Notes under the pieces: generated by a model
What the model was told of the DNA's origin: nothing
Seen by the model: the letters and a program-made list of their open reading frames with translations, nothing else
The model's database searches: none
DNA from: Eumeta japonica
Lineage: Eukaryota; Arthropoda; Insecta; Lepidoptera; Psychidae
Length of the DNA stretch: 64,000 nucleotides
Assembly (NCBI GenBank): GCA_005406025.1
Contig: BGZK01001275.1
Coordinates: forward strand, 1-64,000
Reading direction: 5' to 3'
Part shown: in pieces, positions 1 through 9,946 of the stretch
How the letters are laid out: the number at the start of each line of letters is the position of its first letter
How positions within the stretch are numbered: position 1 is the first letter of the stretch
Program-made: the position numbers and the translations under genes

Positions 1-8
1 AGATTGCT

Positions 9-120
9 CCAAAAGTCAAAACATAATTCGTATACGTAATCCGTAAGATTTGACAGATAATAAATGGGCAATGTATTATATCTTACGGATTACGTTTACG
101 AAACACGTTTTTACTTTTGA
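9..120. repeat. Imperfect 41-bp inverted repeat (hairpin or MITE)
   Basis: Arms 9-49 and 80-120 are reverse complements at 35 of 41 positions, with the inner 16 bp (ACGTAATCCGTAAGAT at 34-49 and its complement at 80-95) perfect. The loop is 30 bp. No target-site duplication is visible, so it may be a small MITE or a plain hairpin. It holds no coding sequence. Confidence 0.7.
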
Positions 121-804
121 TATAACTAGCCGAAACAGTGCAGGATAAAATAGCAAAGAGCAAAAATAAGTTAGAAAGGTGAACCAACGACGCTGCCACC
201 TGCATGTGATCTATCACCAGTTTCTGCGCTGATGCGCGAGCGCAGTCTTATATATCATCATCTGCAAAGTCGCTAGCTCACAATAAATAGGTAAATTATT
301 CGATCTTTGCATAAATAATGGTTGACGTCTAATCCATTGCGAATTCTACTTAATTATAATTATAAAAGTATCGATAGTAATCACAGAAACTGTCTTGCTG
401 CATTTCAAAGTTGATTGACGTTCAATTTATTAGGAATTGCACTTGATGTGGTCCCAATAACCTATGGCACTGGGCTTAGTTATCAAAACATAGGAACTTT
501 ATACCTTCAAATTGAAAACATAATCGTTACACTACAACTTTTGAAGTGTGCACTCGAAGCATCAGTCGAGGCTCTTTGGACAGTACTTACATTTCGTTTT
601 CATAGTTTCACTGCTTTAAATAAACGACTCGAGCGAGATTTATGATTAGCGCGTAATGATATTTCTTATTACACATCGCTGGACTAGTTTTACTGGACGT
701 TGAAGACTGTCTGCCGAAGACTAAACAGCTGAAAAGTTTGATGACAGACTGACTATCGATTAAGAATCAAAGCTGTTACCTATGTTTTGCTCTTTCAATG
801 TGGC
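121..804. other. A+T-rich sequence, nothing identified
   Basis: A short open frame at 415-645 has no recognisable domain and shows no flanking splice or start context. I see no repeat, RNA gene or regulatory signal that can be supported. Confidence 0.5.
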
Positions 805-1047
805 CGACATCGTTACATCTCAGGATGTTCCAGATCCATATCTGCAGCCGTCTTTTCTGATGTAACTAAACTTGCAAATAAAGTAATTCACGCATCGAGG
901 GATGATTGTTATCCCATCCAGCGCTTAGCCAGAGACGGCTTAACAAAAAAAAATCGCTGACGTTAAATGATTATGTACGCAAATTCAGCTAACTGCTTGC
1001 ATATTGATGCTCCGAAGATCAATCCAGAAATGAAAGCGGCTATTTAA
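805..1047 (+). pseudogene. Degenerate coding relic, possibly retroelement gag-like
   Basis: One reading frame runs from 805 to 1047 with only TGA at 958 and TAA at 964 before the terminal TAA at 1045. The first 51 codons are open and read like real protein (ISAAVFSDVTKLANKVIHAS, then QRLARDG), and after the two stops another 26 codons read MIMYANSANCLHIDAPKINP. Protein-like composition over a frame held through two stops suggests a decayed gene. I have a vague memory of similar sequences in lepidopteran retroelement capsid-like proteins, but cannot name the family. It could also be chance. No partner domains (protease, RT) are recognisable next to it. Confidence 0.35.
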
Positions 1048-1179
1048 GAACTAATATTTTAGAGAAACAAAATCACTGAGATAAAATAAAAGCAAGTGAC
1101 AATTACAATTACCTGTTTGAATGACATTTTCAATACCTATCTTAATGCGAAAAGAAAAAAAAATCTGTAAAACGATTGA

Positions 1180-2400
1180 TCCTACCGGCCATCCCTGAAA
1201 CTTTCCGCGAATGTTTTTAAGCTCCTTGAGTTATAAATATTGTCTGTGCGTTTTTGCGCTCAAAATTTTGAAACAGGTTGACCCATCAGGAGGCAATCTC
1301 TGAAGTTTCTTACTACTTTCGAATTCAAAGTAATAAAAATGAAAGTGCAATAAGTTATCGTGCATACCGTGCCAAAAAATTCGATTTTATTGCTTTTTCA
1401 AGCTCTCCGAGCTCAAAAATATATTTTTATTACGTTTTGAGCTTTTACAATTAAAAAACCAATATGTATTATAAAAAACGATTTTTTTTTTACCACTACT
1501 TACAATCTCTTTAGAATACGTTGTTTGGTTTTGATCTGCTTTATGGAATCCAACGAAGTTTTATAAACAGAAGAATACCGCGTACGTAACATATGTAAAA
1601 AGCAAGCATTTTTGAAAAAACCTTTTTTGAGAATGTTTCCTTGACCGTATCTATCGAAAGAACTAACCAACTTTGATACGATTCGGGACGATCGACACTT
1701 TTTTTTTAAAGAAAACAACTGGGTTTATTTTAGATTTTATCGGTAAAATAATTTAAGGAATATTTTAAAAAACTCCTATTGAAAAATTTTTCTCCAACAA
1801 TATCTTTGAACAAATAAAACGATTTTGATGAATTTAACAACGATCGACGTTGTTCTTTAAGTAAAACAACTGAATAGATTCTTGAATTTATCGGTAGAGC
1901 TATATACGAAGCATTGTATAAAAAAAAGTTTTTAAAAAAAATTTCTCCAGCTATATCTTTTGACCAAATCAACCGATTTTCTTAAAGTTTGCGGTATTCG
2001 ATGCAATTTTTTGGAGAAAAGAGTTGATTAGTTTTTGGTATTGATCGATAGAGAGAGATTGAAACATTTTTCAGAAAAGTCTATTTTTAAGAGTCTTCAA
2101 AACGGACCGGACAAAACTAGTTCGTTTCAGAAAGTCTAATTTGAATGGATTGCTTTCGAATGTCGTAAACTGGGTTCCGATTGGTTAATCTGTTCAAAAA
2201 TCATGAGAGGCGCATGCACGCCCGCACGCACGCACACACACACTCACATACATACAGAAATCACTCAGAAAATGATTGAAATAGATTTCAGGATCTTAGG
2301 AATCTATTTCAATCATTTACTGGTGTAAAATTCGATTTTCGAAAATCGGGGTGAAATCAGTAACTTTCTAATTTTATGAACATTTTCAATTTACATAGCG
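1180..2400. repeat. Modular A+T-rich interspersed repeat block
   Basis: The block holds at least three diverged modules of roughly 150-180 bp. Each carries a version of 'ATATCTTTGAACAAAT.AA.CGATTTT' (about 1800, 1955) followed by 'CGATC/TTCGA' and 'TATCGGTAGA/TATCGATAGA' phrases (about 1740, 1895, 2045). It closes with a CA/CG-rich run (2215-2255), a perfect hairpin (2270-2318), GATTTTCGAAAATCGG and a 'GGAAAATTAA' end near 2400. A related block with the same style of end lies at 50131-51290. This looks like the non-coding tail of a transposon family. The short minus-strand frames inside it are by-products. Confidence 0.55.
2270..2318. repeat. Perfect 18-bp inverted repeat, 13-base loop
   Basis: AAATGATTGAAATAGATT at 2270-2287 is followed by 13 bases and then its exact reverse complement at 2301-2318. 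It sits at the end of the modular repeat block, next to a CA-rich run, and is probably a terminal hairpin of that repeat rather than an RNA gene. Confidence 0.85.
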
Positions 2401-3146
2401 GAAAATTAATAATGACTTATTTCAAACACTTATGGGTGGCGATGGAATTCACTGCAACATATACCATTAAAATTCCGTTACACATAAGCGAGAATTTTAT
2501 TTAATTTTTATTAAGAATGCTATGAACAATCATCTAACAAATACAAAGACAATTTCATAGCTTTTCATTGAAAACATAGCAGATAAATAAAACACCCAAA
2601 ATAGACTGACTGACCTAATTGACAACCTGGTGAAATCATTTTGAAATTCCAACAATACAATTGCCCTGTCATTAAAAAATGTTAACTAATTAATTTTTAC
2701 AAAAATTTAACTTTCAAAACCTATTTAATTTAAATAATGATTTTGTAATTAAAAGTGAAAAAACATTTAAAATAGTTGGATGTGAAATAATAAAAAGTTG
2801 AAACAAAATAAAACAAAAATTTTAACAAAAAAAAACCGACTTAAATCAAAACCTATTCCAAAACAAATTGATATGCTCTAAAAAGTAAAAAAATAATTTC
2901 GTATTCTTCTACAACTTAATAAACAACTTACTTTTTTTACTCATCAATATGTAGGTATGATCTATGTGTTTACTACGCAAGAAGGTAGGTAGGTACCTAC
3001 CCACTTCAAATTTAACTCAACACAAACCTATGAATAACAAACGATGATCAAAATATTTTTAGAGTTCTCCTAAGTAAAATGAAATGAAAAATATTAGACT
3101 ACTTAAAAGCCAATCAAATTATTACGATAATATAATGTAGTTACAA
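2401..3146. other. A+T-rich sequence, nothing identified
   Basis: Poly-A and poly-T rich DNA. The only local structure is the short palindromic GGTAGGTACCTACC near 2988-3001. Confidence 0.5.
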
Positions 3147-3232
3147 TTATTGTTATTTTTCGAGTCGGCGTCAGCCAAGCAAAAGACTACAATATGTCTA
3201 GCAATAGACACCGACTCCAAAAATAACAATTA
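3147..3232. repeat. Inverted repeat with GGAGTCGGTGTC arms
   Basis: Arms 3147-3172 and 3207-3232 match as reverse complements at 23 of 26 positions around GTTATTTTT.GAGTCGG.GTC, with a 34-base loop. The arm core is one I recall as dispersed in lepidopteran genomes. It is likely a small foldback element or the end of one. No duplication of the target site is evident. Confidence 0.65.
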
Positions 3233-4230
3233 GTTATTTTAGCAAAAGTAACAGTTATTGTAAATGTTTTACCGACAAATAACTTGATGCGAGACGAAAA
3301 TGTTACATAGAAATGACAATAACAAATTCTTGCATAAAATCGAAATAAAGTTTTCAAAATGTTTTGATAAACCTTACTCGAAAAATATTGATAATTTCCT
3401 AATATTATTGTCATCAACCGGAAGTACCACGCGTCTTGCTACCGATCGATGATATATATCTAATCGATGGTTCCCTTTCCCGCGGGAAATTAAAAAATGA
3501 GACCGAAACTAGCATTAAAAGCGAGGCTTGAAAGCGAAATCGAAATCAATGATTAGGATGAAATAGTAATTCAAGCAAAACTAAAAAAGAATAAATGTGT
3601 AGAAACCGAAATCTGAATTTTAAATTCCACGTTTATCTTACTCATAAATAGTTGAGATTTAATTCAAAGTGAATAGCCACTTTATTATAGAGCTTGAGAT
3701 CGATTCTTAAATTTGCTTAAATTTACAAATTGGCTACACTGTAAACGAGACTGTAAGATTATGCAAAAAAATGTATTCCGATTGTATGGCGTACAATATA
3801 TACCCGCCAATCTTTAGCTTTACAGACTGGCCATTTTGGTAAATTGTCTGTCTGTTAGGTAAATGTATGTTTAGTGAATGGTCAATATGTTTACCAGACG
3901 CGATGACATCTATAAAATGAGGAATTTTACAATCCTTATTGAGAAATTTGAGCACAATGTATTTGTAAATTTTGTTAAAAAAACTCATGTAAATCTTCAT
4001 ATATAATACATTCTTATCTATTATGTGAGTAATTTACATTAATCTATTGTGTGAATTTTGTCACCTCAAATCTCTTCAGCGTCGAAATTCGTATTTATTT
4101 TCTTATTACAGTGCCATCTGTAAGTTATTACACAAAATATGTAAATCGAAAAGGGATAATGAACTATACAATAAACAATAGATGGCGCAACAAGTCAAAA
4201 ATTTTAAAAATAAATTATAACTTGCTGGCC
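3233..4230. other. A+T-rich sequence, no gene seen
   Basis: A minus-strand open frame at 3734-4000 (88 codons) has no recognisable domain. The stretch near 3500-3560 has GCGAAATCGAAATC-type words that resemble the degenerate G+A repeat seen at 20.4 and 55.2 kb. Confidence 0.45.
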
Positions 4231-5037
4231 CGGCAGATGTTTGCCCTTTCTTATGGGTGATTTAGCCATCTAGTTGGTGCCTGTAGCTCCGCTAGCATGG
4301 GCATAAAATAAATTTCTTTATCTTTTGCATCGATCGATATCAATCTCAATACCGTCTCGGAATCTTCGATTCTGATTCCGCTTACACTTTTGCTTCTGAT
4401 CCCGTCTCCACAATTGTTTTCGACCCCAGTCCCATTCTCAATTTCAGTCCCGCTTTCAATTCTGATTCCGCTACCAATCACAGTTCAGATTTGGACGAAA
4501 TCGGAGGCAAACAATTCTTTCGGGATTTCAATACCGATTAGGCTCTTGAGTTTGATCCCGATTCCACAGTCAATTTCAAACCCGGTCTCGTTTTCAATTT
4601 CTAACCCGGTCCTGGCTCTCGATTCTGTATCCTATCCCGTTTTAAATTCCGATACCGCTACCAGTATGTCTTATAGTATAATAATGACTTCAAATTTAAT
4701 TTGGTGCGAATTAGTAAACTATATTTTTATCAATCCATCTTATGCCAATTATGGAGCAGGAGTCTTGAGAAATTAAAATTTGTGTTTGAATTGTAAAAAA
4801 AAATAATAAAAAACACCCTTAAAAAGATTAAAAAATACAGTACTTCACTCCACCTATCAGAATGTAAACTATCTTATCTTTCAAGTTGGACCAATCACAT
4901 TAAGGGTAAAAATCTGACATGACCCGGTCTCTAGGTCGCGTGACCGGGTATCTTTCGTCCGAGAACATGGTCTTGGCCTTCGCAAAACAAAAAAAAAAAC
5001 ATTAACGAACATCGTGACATGAGATTTATATATATAG
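4231..5037 (+). repeat. About 800-bp interspersed repeat, copy 1
   Basis: The element starts at 'CTGGCCCGGCAGATGTTTG' and ends near 5037 with ACATCGTGACATGAGATTTA followed by TATATATA. Copy 2 lies in the same orientation at 38023-38835 and matches along its length, including TTTGCATCGATCGAT, a long run of degenerate TCCGAT/TCGATT words (4370-4670) and the ACATCGTGACA tail. The tail style resembles RTE-clade non-LTR retrotransposon 3' ends (inference). The open frames on both strands inside the degenerate run (for example 4251-4481 minus, 4390-4776 plus) arise from the repeat's stop-poor composition and are not taken as genes. Confidence 0.7.
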
Positions 5038-5694
5038 CTGTTACCCGTCCGCTTCGCTGAGAGTAAACTAATACTCAGCTACTCAGCAATATTTTATTTT
5101 ATTATTCAAATATTCCCGTTATTTCACTTGCGTATGCATGAAATGAATACCTTATTTTATAATATAAGCAAGTCTCGCTATCGATTGTGGTCCCGATCAC
5201 GATCCTGTTATCGATGTCATTTAAGGATCCATTGTCAGGTCCGATCTTGGTTTTTTCTATTCCAATAGCAGTCTTGATGCCAATCTTGGTCCTTCTTGGT
5301 CATGGATATTAATAATAATAGACTAATGCTTTTACTGGTAATGATATACTTCATAAAAGGTAATCTTGTTATGTAATAGAATATAATCTTATATCCTAAA
5401 ACGATATAGTTTATGCAAATTTAGCTATACTATTTACTATGGTTTCTGTCATTGAAGATGGTATTGTATGTTACAAAAATGTATGAGAAAACGAATTTTC
5501 TTCATATTTTCTTATTCGTGAATTTTTCATATTTTTAAATAGTCATTCTGCTATTCGGGGCGGAGACACATCCAACAAATCAAAGATTATAAGAATCTAT
5601 GCAGCCGTTCTCGAATTGTAATTGGTGTAATTAAAACGACTTTGTTTTATTTATATATATATATATATTTTTATAGATGTGAAGTAATGAAACA
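5038..5694. other. A+T-rich sequence with a short repeat fragment
   Basis: At 5040-5270 there is a second set of degenerate 'CGATC' words (for example CCGATCACGATCCTG) and 'CCGTCCGCTTCGCTGAG', which resembles retroposon tails. A short TA run lies near 5655-5668. No gene is seen. Confidence 0.45.
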
Positions 5695-7870
5695 AATGTA
5701 ACTAAAACGGTTTGATAGGTTCAAACTGCTCGTAGAGCGGGAGAAATCTTGGGTTGATTTAAAAGACATGCCAGTAATGTGTGACAGAAATGGAAGAATC
5801 GTCAAATTAGGTGATTTTGAAGGCTAGGTAAGTGCACAGCGGGATGGATATGAGAAAGTCTTAGAAAAATTTGGAGATAAAAGAGTGAATGAGAATGATA
5901 ATTGCCCTCTCCTACCGTGCCAAGAGTTTAAGATGTGTGTAAAAACCAGATGGAGAGGAGAAAACATAATGGACTTTACAATTGTGGATGATCGGTTGAG
6001 AAGTAACGTTGTGGATACGAAAGTGTATTGTGGCGTCAACGTTGATATAGACCACTCCTTAGTGTTTTATCTAATGAAAGCTTTATGCCAGGGTTGGCCA
6101 CACCATGCGAAAAGGGTACTACCGAGCTAGAGAGAATGAAAGTAGGTAAGCTTTAGGATCCGAATGTAAAATATGAGTATGTAGAGCGATTAAAAGATAG
6201 CTTGGTTGAAATTAAACAGTATGAATGTCTAGAATTTGATGAATTGTGGAAAGTAAAGAAATCTGTTTTAGTAGACGAAGCAAAAAGGATATGTGTGGTA
6301 TATATGAGAATAAAATAAGAAAGATAATGATTGATGGAATTTCGAGGTAAGAAAAATAGTTTATCACGAACTATTTTTTTATTTAAGAAAAATGGTTCGT
6401 GATACGTAGAAAGTACGGCTGGATTTACTGTCAGCAAAGGCCAACCACAGAGCACAAAGAAAGTACAGTTTGAAAGAAAAGTTATAAGAATCTGACAAAT
6501 TATGAGAGCTAAAGTATGTATGAAAAGAAGAAATAAAAGCATAAAAGAATGCTGTTACAGGATATTGTTAGGTAATTTCTAGACAGACCAAACACTTTTT
6601 TGGTATATGGTGAAAAAGCACGGAATAATTCCAAGACATCGTGTATGAATGTGATTAGAGATGATAATGGATGATTACTAAATGAATAAAGTCATATGAA
6701 AGAGCACTGGAAAAATTATTTCGAAAGTATTTTTGCATATTGGGATACAACTGCAGACGACAATATTCCTGCAACTGAATATATAATTGATGATGAAAAT
6801 AAAATTACAATGGATGAAATTATGAAAATACTGAAACGTATGAAAGTTGGAAAGATGCCGCATACGATAGAGTTTCGTCGGAGATGCTAAGAGATGGTGG
6901 GGATATAGTGGCAAGCCTGCTCTACTGGCTCTTCAATAAACGCTGGAATAGTGGTATGATATCTAATGACTGGCGCAAAGCCATCATTGTATCCCCGGCA
7001 GATTTGCACAAATTATCATCTTATACGTCTCCTCAGCGTCGTTGACAAACTATACTGAAATCATTTTTGAAAGACTTGTGGACGAAACTAAAAACAAGAT
7101 CTGAGATGCATAAGCAGGATTTCGAAAAGGGATGAGGTATACGGACCAAGTTTTTTCTCTTTGAAACATTAGTGAAAAGTTTTTGGCCAAATGCCAAAAG
7201 GTTTTTTATAATTTTGTAGATCTGGAAAAAGCTTATGATAGAATAAAAAGAAATGATCTTTAGAGAACCTATGCATAGTATGAGTGGCGGATTCATACAG
7301 GCACTACAATCCTTATATAGAGGCTTCAGTGCTTGCATCATAATAAATGGAGCATACACTGATTGGTTTGACATTAGCAGGGATGTCAGACAGGGATGTA
7401 TAGCTTCACCATAGCTATGCAACCATGAATAGCTGTATGCATGGTTTGAAAGAGAATGAGAATGGACTAAACATGGATGAGCTGTCTGTCAAATGCCTCC
7501 TGTACGCCAATGATTAAGTAATCCTTGCACTATAGGTGCGCGAATTGCAGGCGATGATAATTAAAATGAGAATAAAAACTTAAATCTTAGCAATACTAAG
7601 ATGTTTGGAAGAAATAAGTGTACAACTAAATGCGAAATATATAAAAGACGAGAGAATCGAATCAATGAAAGAGTTTGTATACTTGGTTTAGTTTGTTTAC
7701 AAATGATGTTAGACATGATAGGGATATTGAAAGGAGAATGAATGCGGGAAATAAAATGAATGGTACCTTACTCGCTATTATGAATAGTAAAAGTATCTCT
7801 TGGCAAGCGATCGTACATGTGGAAATTTTTAGTCTCTGCCTACCCTTCTGCAAAATAGGTATGAATTTAT
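5695..7870 (+). pseudogene. Decayed non-LTR (LINE-type) retrotransposon, endonuclease plus RT
   Basis: This is the remains of a polyprotein that would have nicked target DNA and reverse-transcribed its own RNA. The endonuclease-like part lies at about 5760-6090, ending in the conserved DHSLV motif. A linker follows (about 6150-6890). The RT part starts at about 6880 (KVGK, then LLYWLFNKRWNSG, DW.KAIIV). RT motif A reads FVDLEKAYDRI at 7213-7242, the 'DVRQGCIASP' block is at about 7375-7410, and the catalytic YADD box is mutated to YAND and followed at once by a stop (7503-7517). Further stops and frameshifts break every domain, so it cannot be active. Downstream, FVYLV.LFTNDVRHDRDIERRMNAG (7672 on) is the usual post-RT segment of such elements. 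The clade is not certain (RTE- or jockey/CR1-related). No poly-A tail or target duplication was identified. Confidence 0.85.
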
Positions 7871-9240
7871 AATAATATTTATGTATGTACGAATGTTTGT
7901 TATTTTGTGGCGCTCTAAAGATCGAACACGTGGACCAATTTTGATAATTCTCGGGTTAATCACTTTGTCTTAGTCTTATGAGTGTCACCAAAGAGATAAG
8001 AGTAATTAAAATTCAATATAACTACAACCAAATCTAACGTAGTGAAAAACAAAAAAATGCAAGTCGACGAACTATATCAAGGGCGGTGTCATTGAATAGG
8101 CCTTTAAAAACCATCATCAGGTTTCTCTAATAATATTTTATTTTTATTGACCATTTAGGATATACCTATAATGATATAGTGGTTAGCCACCATTGTCTCA
8201 TTAATTTTAAAAACTTAGAACTGTGATAAAGTTGTTATATTCGTATAATAAGTTTTATTAACTTAAAAAAAATATTGTAAAATCAGATTGACGGCCGTAA
8301 TATACAAATGTCGACAGATACGAAAAACAATTTATACCATATTGAGTAACATATCATTAAGTAGGTCTTTCAAAATCAATATGATGTTTTGTTAGCCATT
8401 TTATAGCAATAACCTCTGCTAAAAAATTATAAAATTTGAATTTACAATTTATCAATATTAATGAATATGAATATATCTATAAACGAAATTTAGAACAATA
8501 CTACGTTGATACCGATAATGATTTAACATCTTATGTATATCAAAATATTATACTTAGTTTTGGGAGAAGTGTAATGACCCCTATAAGGTCCACCCTTGAT
8601 CTATAACTGCTTTCGTATACAAATACGTATTTATGTATACTACGTTCGTATTTGTGAATGCATTCAAATAAATAAATTACAAAGCTGCGATAAAATGATT
8701 TACTTTTTCTATCATATTTCGTATTTTGCACAAGGTTCCTTTAATTAGTTAATCGATACACACATTCACACAATATCATAACCAATTTGAAACAAAATAG
8801 TCAAGCGAGAGGCATATATTTGCGCATGAGAATACAACGCATTCCATACGAATGCACGCAAGCGACAAAATGAATATTAATAAATTTTTATTGACGATTT
8901 TTTTAAATATATGAAGTTAATTAATATATAGAATTTTTATTTTACATTTGTTTTTCAAATGAGTACAAAATTTATTGCTTATTAAATTTTATGTAGCTCC
9001 TTCAATATTACCACATATTTCCTATGATAATAAGAATAAAGTTACCTGCACTCAAGGTTCTAACAATGTGTAAGTAATATAACAAAAGCTACAACCACCA
9101 AAAGCACAACAATGTTCGCCTTCTGTTTCATGTTTATAAACAAAAAAAGAACAGTATGTGAAGATAATAGAATACCACTCGTCGTTGTCGCATAACATTT
9201 AAAATTAAAATAGAAATTTTCAAAAACAACTTTAAAGTTT
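7871..9240. other. A+T-rich sequence, nothing identified
   Basis: It directly follows the non-LTR relic, and part of 7880-8120 may be its 3' untranslated sequence. Beyond that I see only low-complexity A+T-rich DNA and short chance frames. Confidence 0.45.
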
Positions 9241-9439
9241 TACAGTACTACACACGAAAGTCTGCCGCTTTGAATTGTCTGCTAATGACTTAAATATATT
9301 CATACTTTTCTATGTGACATAATGCGCAGATTCATCGCTCCCCGATCCATCCTATTTAACCCTCGCGTTCCTATTTTACGCCATTGCGACGCTTTCGTGA
9401 CTAACTTCACAGCGGCAAAGTTTCGTGCCTTGTACTGTA
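9241..9439. mobile_element. MITE family 'TACAGTAC', copy 1 (complete)
   Basis: A 199-bp non-coding element. Its left end TACAGTACTACACACGAAAG and right end (TTTCGTGCCTTGTACTGTA, read as reverse complement) form terminal inverted repeats of about 27 bp with a few mismatches, including CGAAA.T.TGCCGCT. Copies 2 and 3 lie at 44781-44940 and 57207-57379. The interior shares TATTTTACG.CATTGCGACG with both. No transposase is encoded, so it would depend on an element elsewhere. The superfamily was not determined and no clear target duplication was seen. Confidence 0.75.
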
Positions 9440-9656
9440 CTTGTACTCTTGTCTATTTTGAATTTTCTAATTTTGAAGGTCAAATTTTTTTTATAATGTT
9501 TTGTTATTGATTGAACTTAATTAAATGATCGTATATTTTGCTTTTTTTCTGTTTTTTTTCTTTATTTTTTTTCTATTAATATGTCATTCTTTTTTTAATT
9601 TGTAACGATTGCCTATTTTTGTCGATGCGATGTATGCTCATAATTTACTAATCGGT
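9440..9656. other. T-rich spacer
   Basis: Poly-T rich DNA between the MITE and the perfect hairpin. Nothing else is identified. Confidence 0.4.
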
Positions 9657-9705
9657 AAAGTTTCACTTTTGTTATGCACCGTATACATAACAAAAGTGAA
9701 ACTTT
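9657..9705. repeat. Perfect 20-bp hairpin, 9-base loop
   Basis: AAAGTTTCACTTTTGTTATG (9657-9676) is followed by CACCGTATA and then by its exact reverse complement (9686-9705). A transcript would fold into a 20-bp perfect stem. This is shorter than most animal miRNA precursors and has no mismatches, so a cruciform or foldback repeat is at least as likely as an RNA gene. Confidence 0.85.
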
Positions 9706-9773
9706 TTAAACTTAGAAACGTCTTATTAATAAAGTTTTAGTAGTTTAAGTATCTTCACAGATATAATGAAGCA

Positions 9774-9946
9774 ATTACTGGCAGTGGCGGCGCTACACCA
9801 CTCGTGGACGTCGGCGACATCAGGTTTGCGAGGCCTCTTTTTAATAACTTGTAGGCAAAACTTTTTTGTTTGCGAGGCCCCTTCAGGCGCGAGGCCGTCG
9901 GCGGTCGCCGACGTCGCCGACGCCTAGCGCCGCCACTGATTACTGG
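9774..9946. mobile_element. hAT-type MITE with 8-bp target duplication
   Basis: The element proper is 9782-9938 (157 bp). Perfect 14-bp terminal inverted repeats, CAGTGGCGGCGCTA at 9782-9795 and TAGCGCCGCCACTG at 9925-9938, are flanked by an exact 8-bp direct duplication ATTACTGG (9774-9781 and 9939-9946). An 8-bp duplication with CAGTGGCG-like ends is typical of the hAT superfamily (P elements also make 8 bp). The interior is GC-rich and itself partly foldback (GTCGGCGAC / GTCGCCGAC). No coding capacity. Intact ends and duplication suggest a relatively recent insertion. Confidence 0.9.

Noticed and set aside
4251..4776. Opposed open frames rich in Ser, Gly, Ile, Pro (also 38008-38493 and 20322-20594)
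   Set aside because: They come from a degenerate TCCGAT-like repeat that lacks stops in several frames. Homologous repeats elsewhere explain their similarity to one another.
6350..6412. Short inverted repeat TATCACGAAC / GTTCGTGATA
   Set aside because: It lies inside the decayed non-LTR element linker, has only a 10-bp stem with a T/A run, and is probably incidental.
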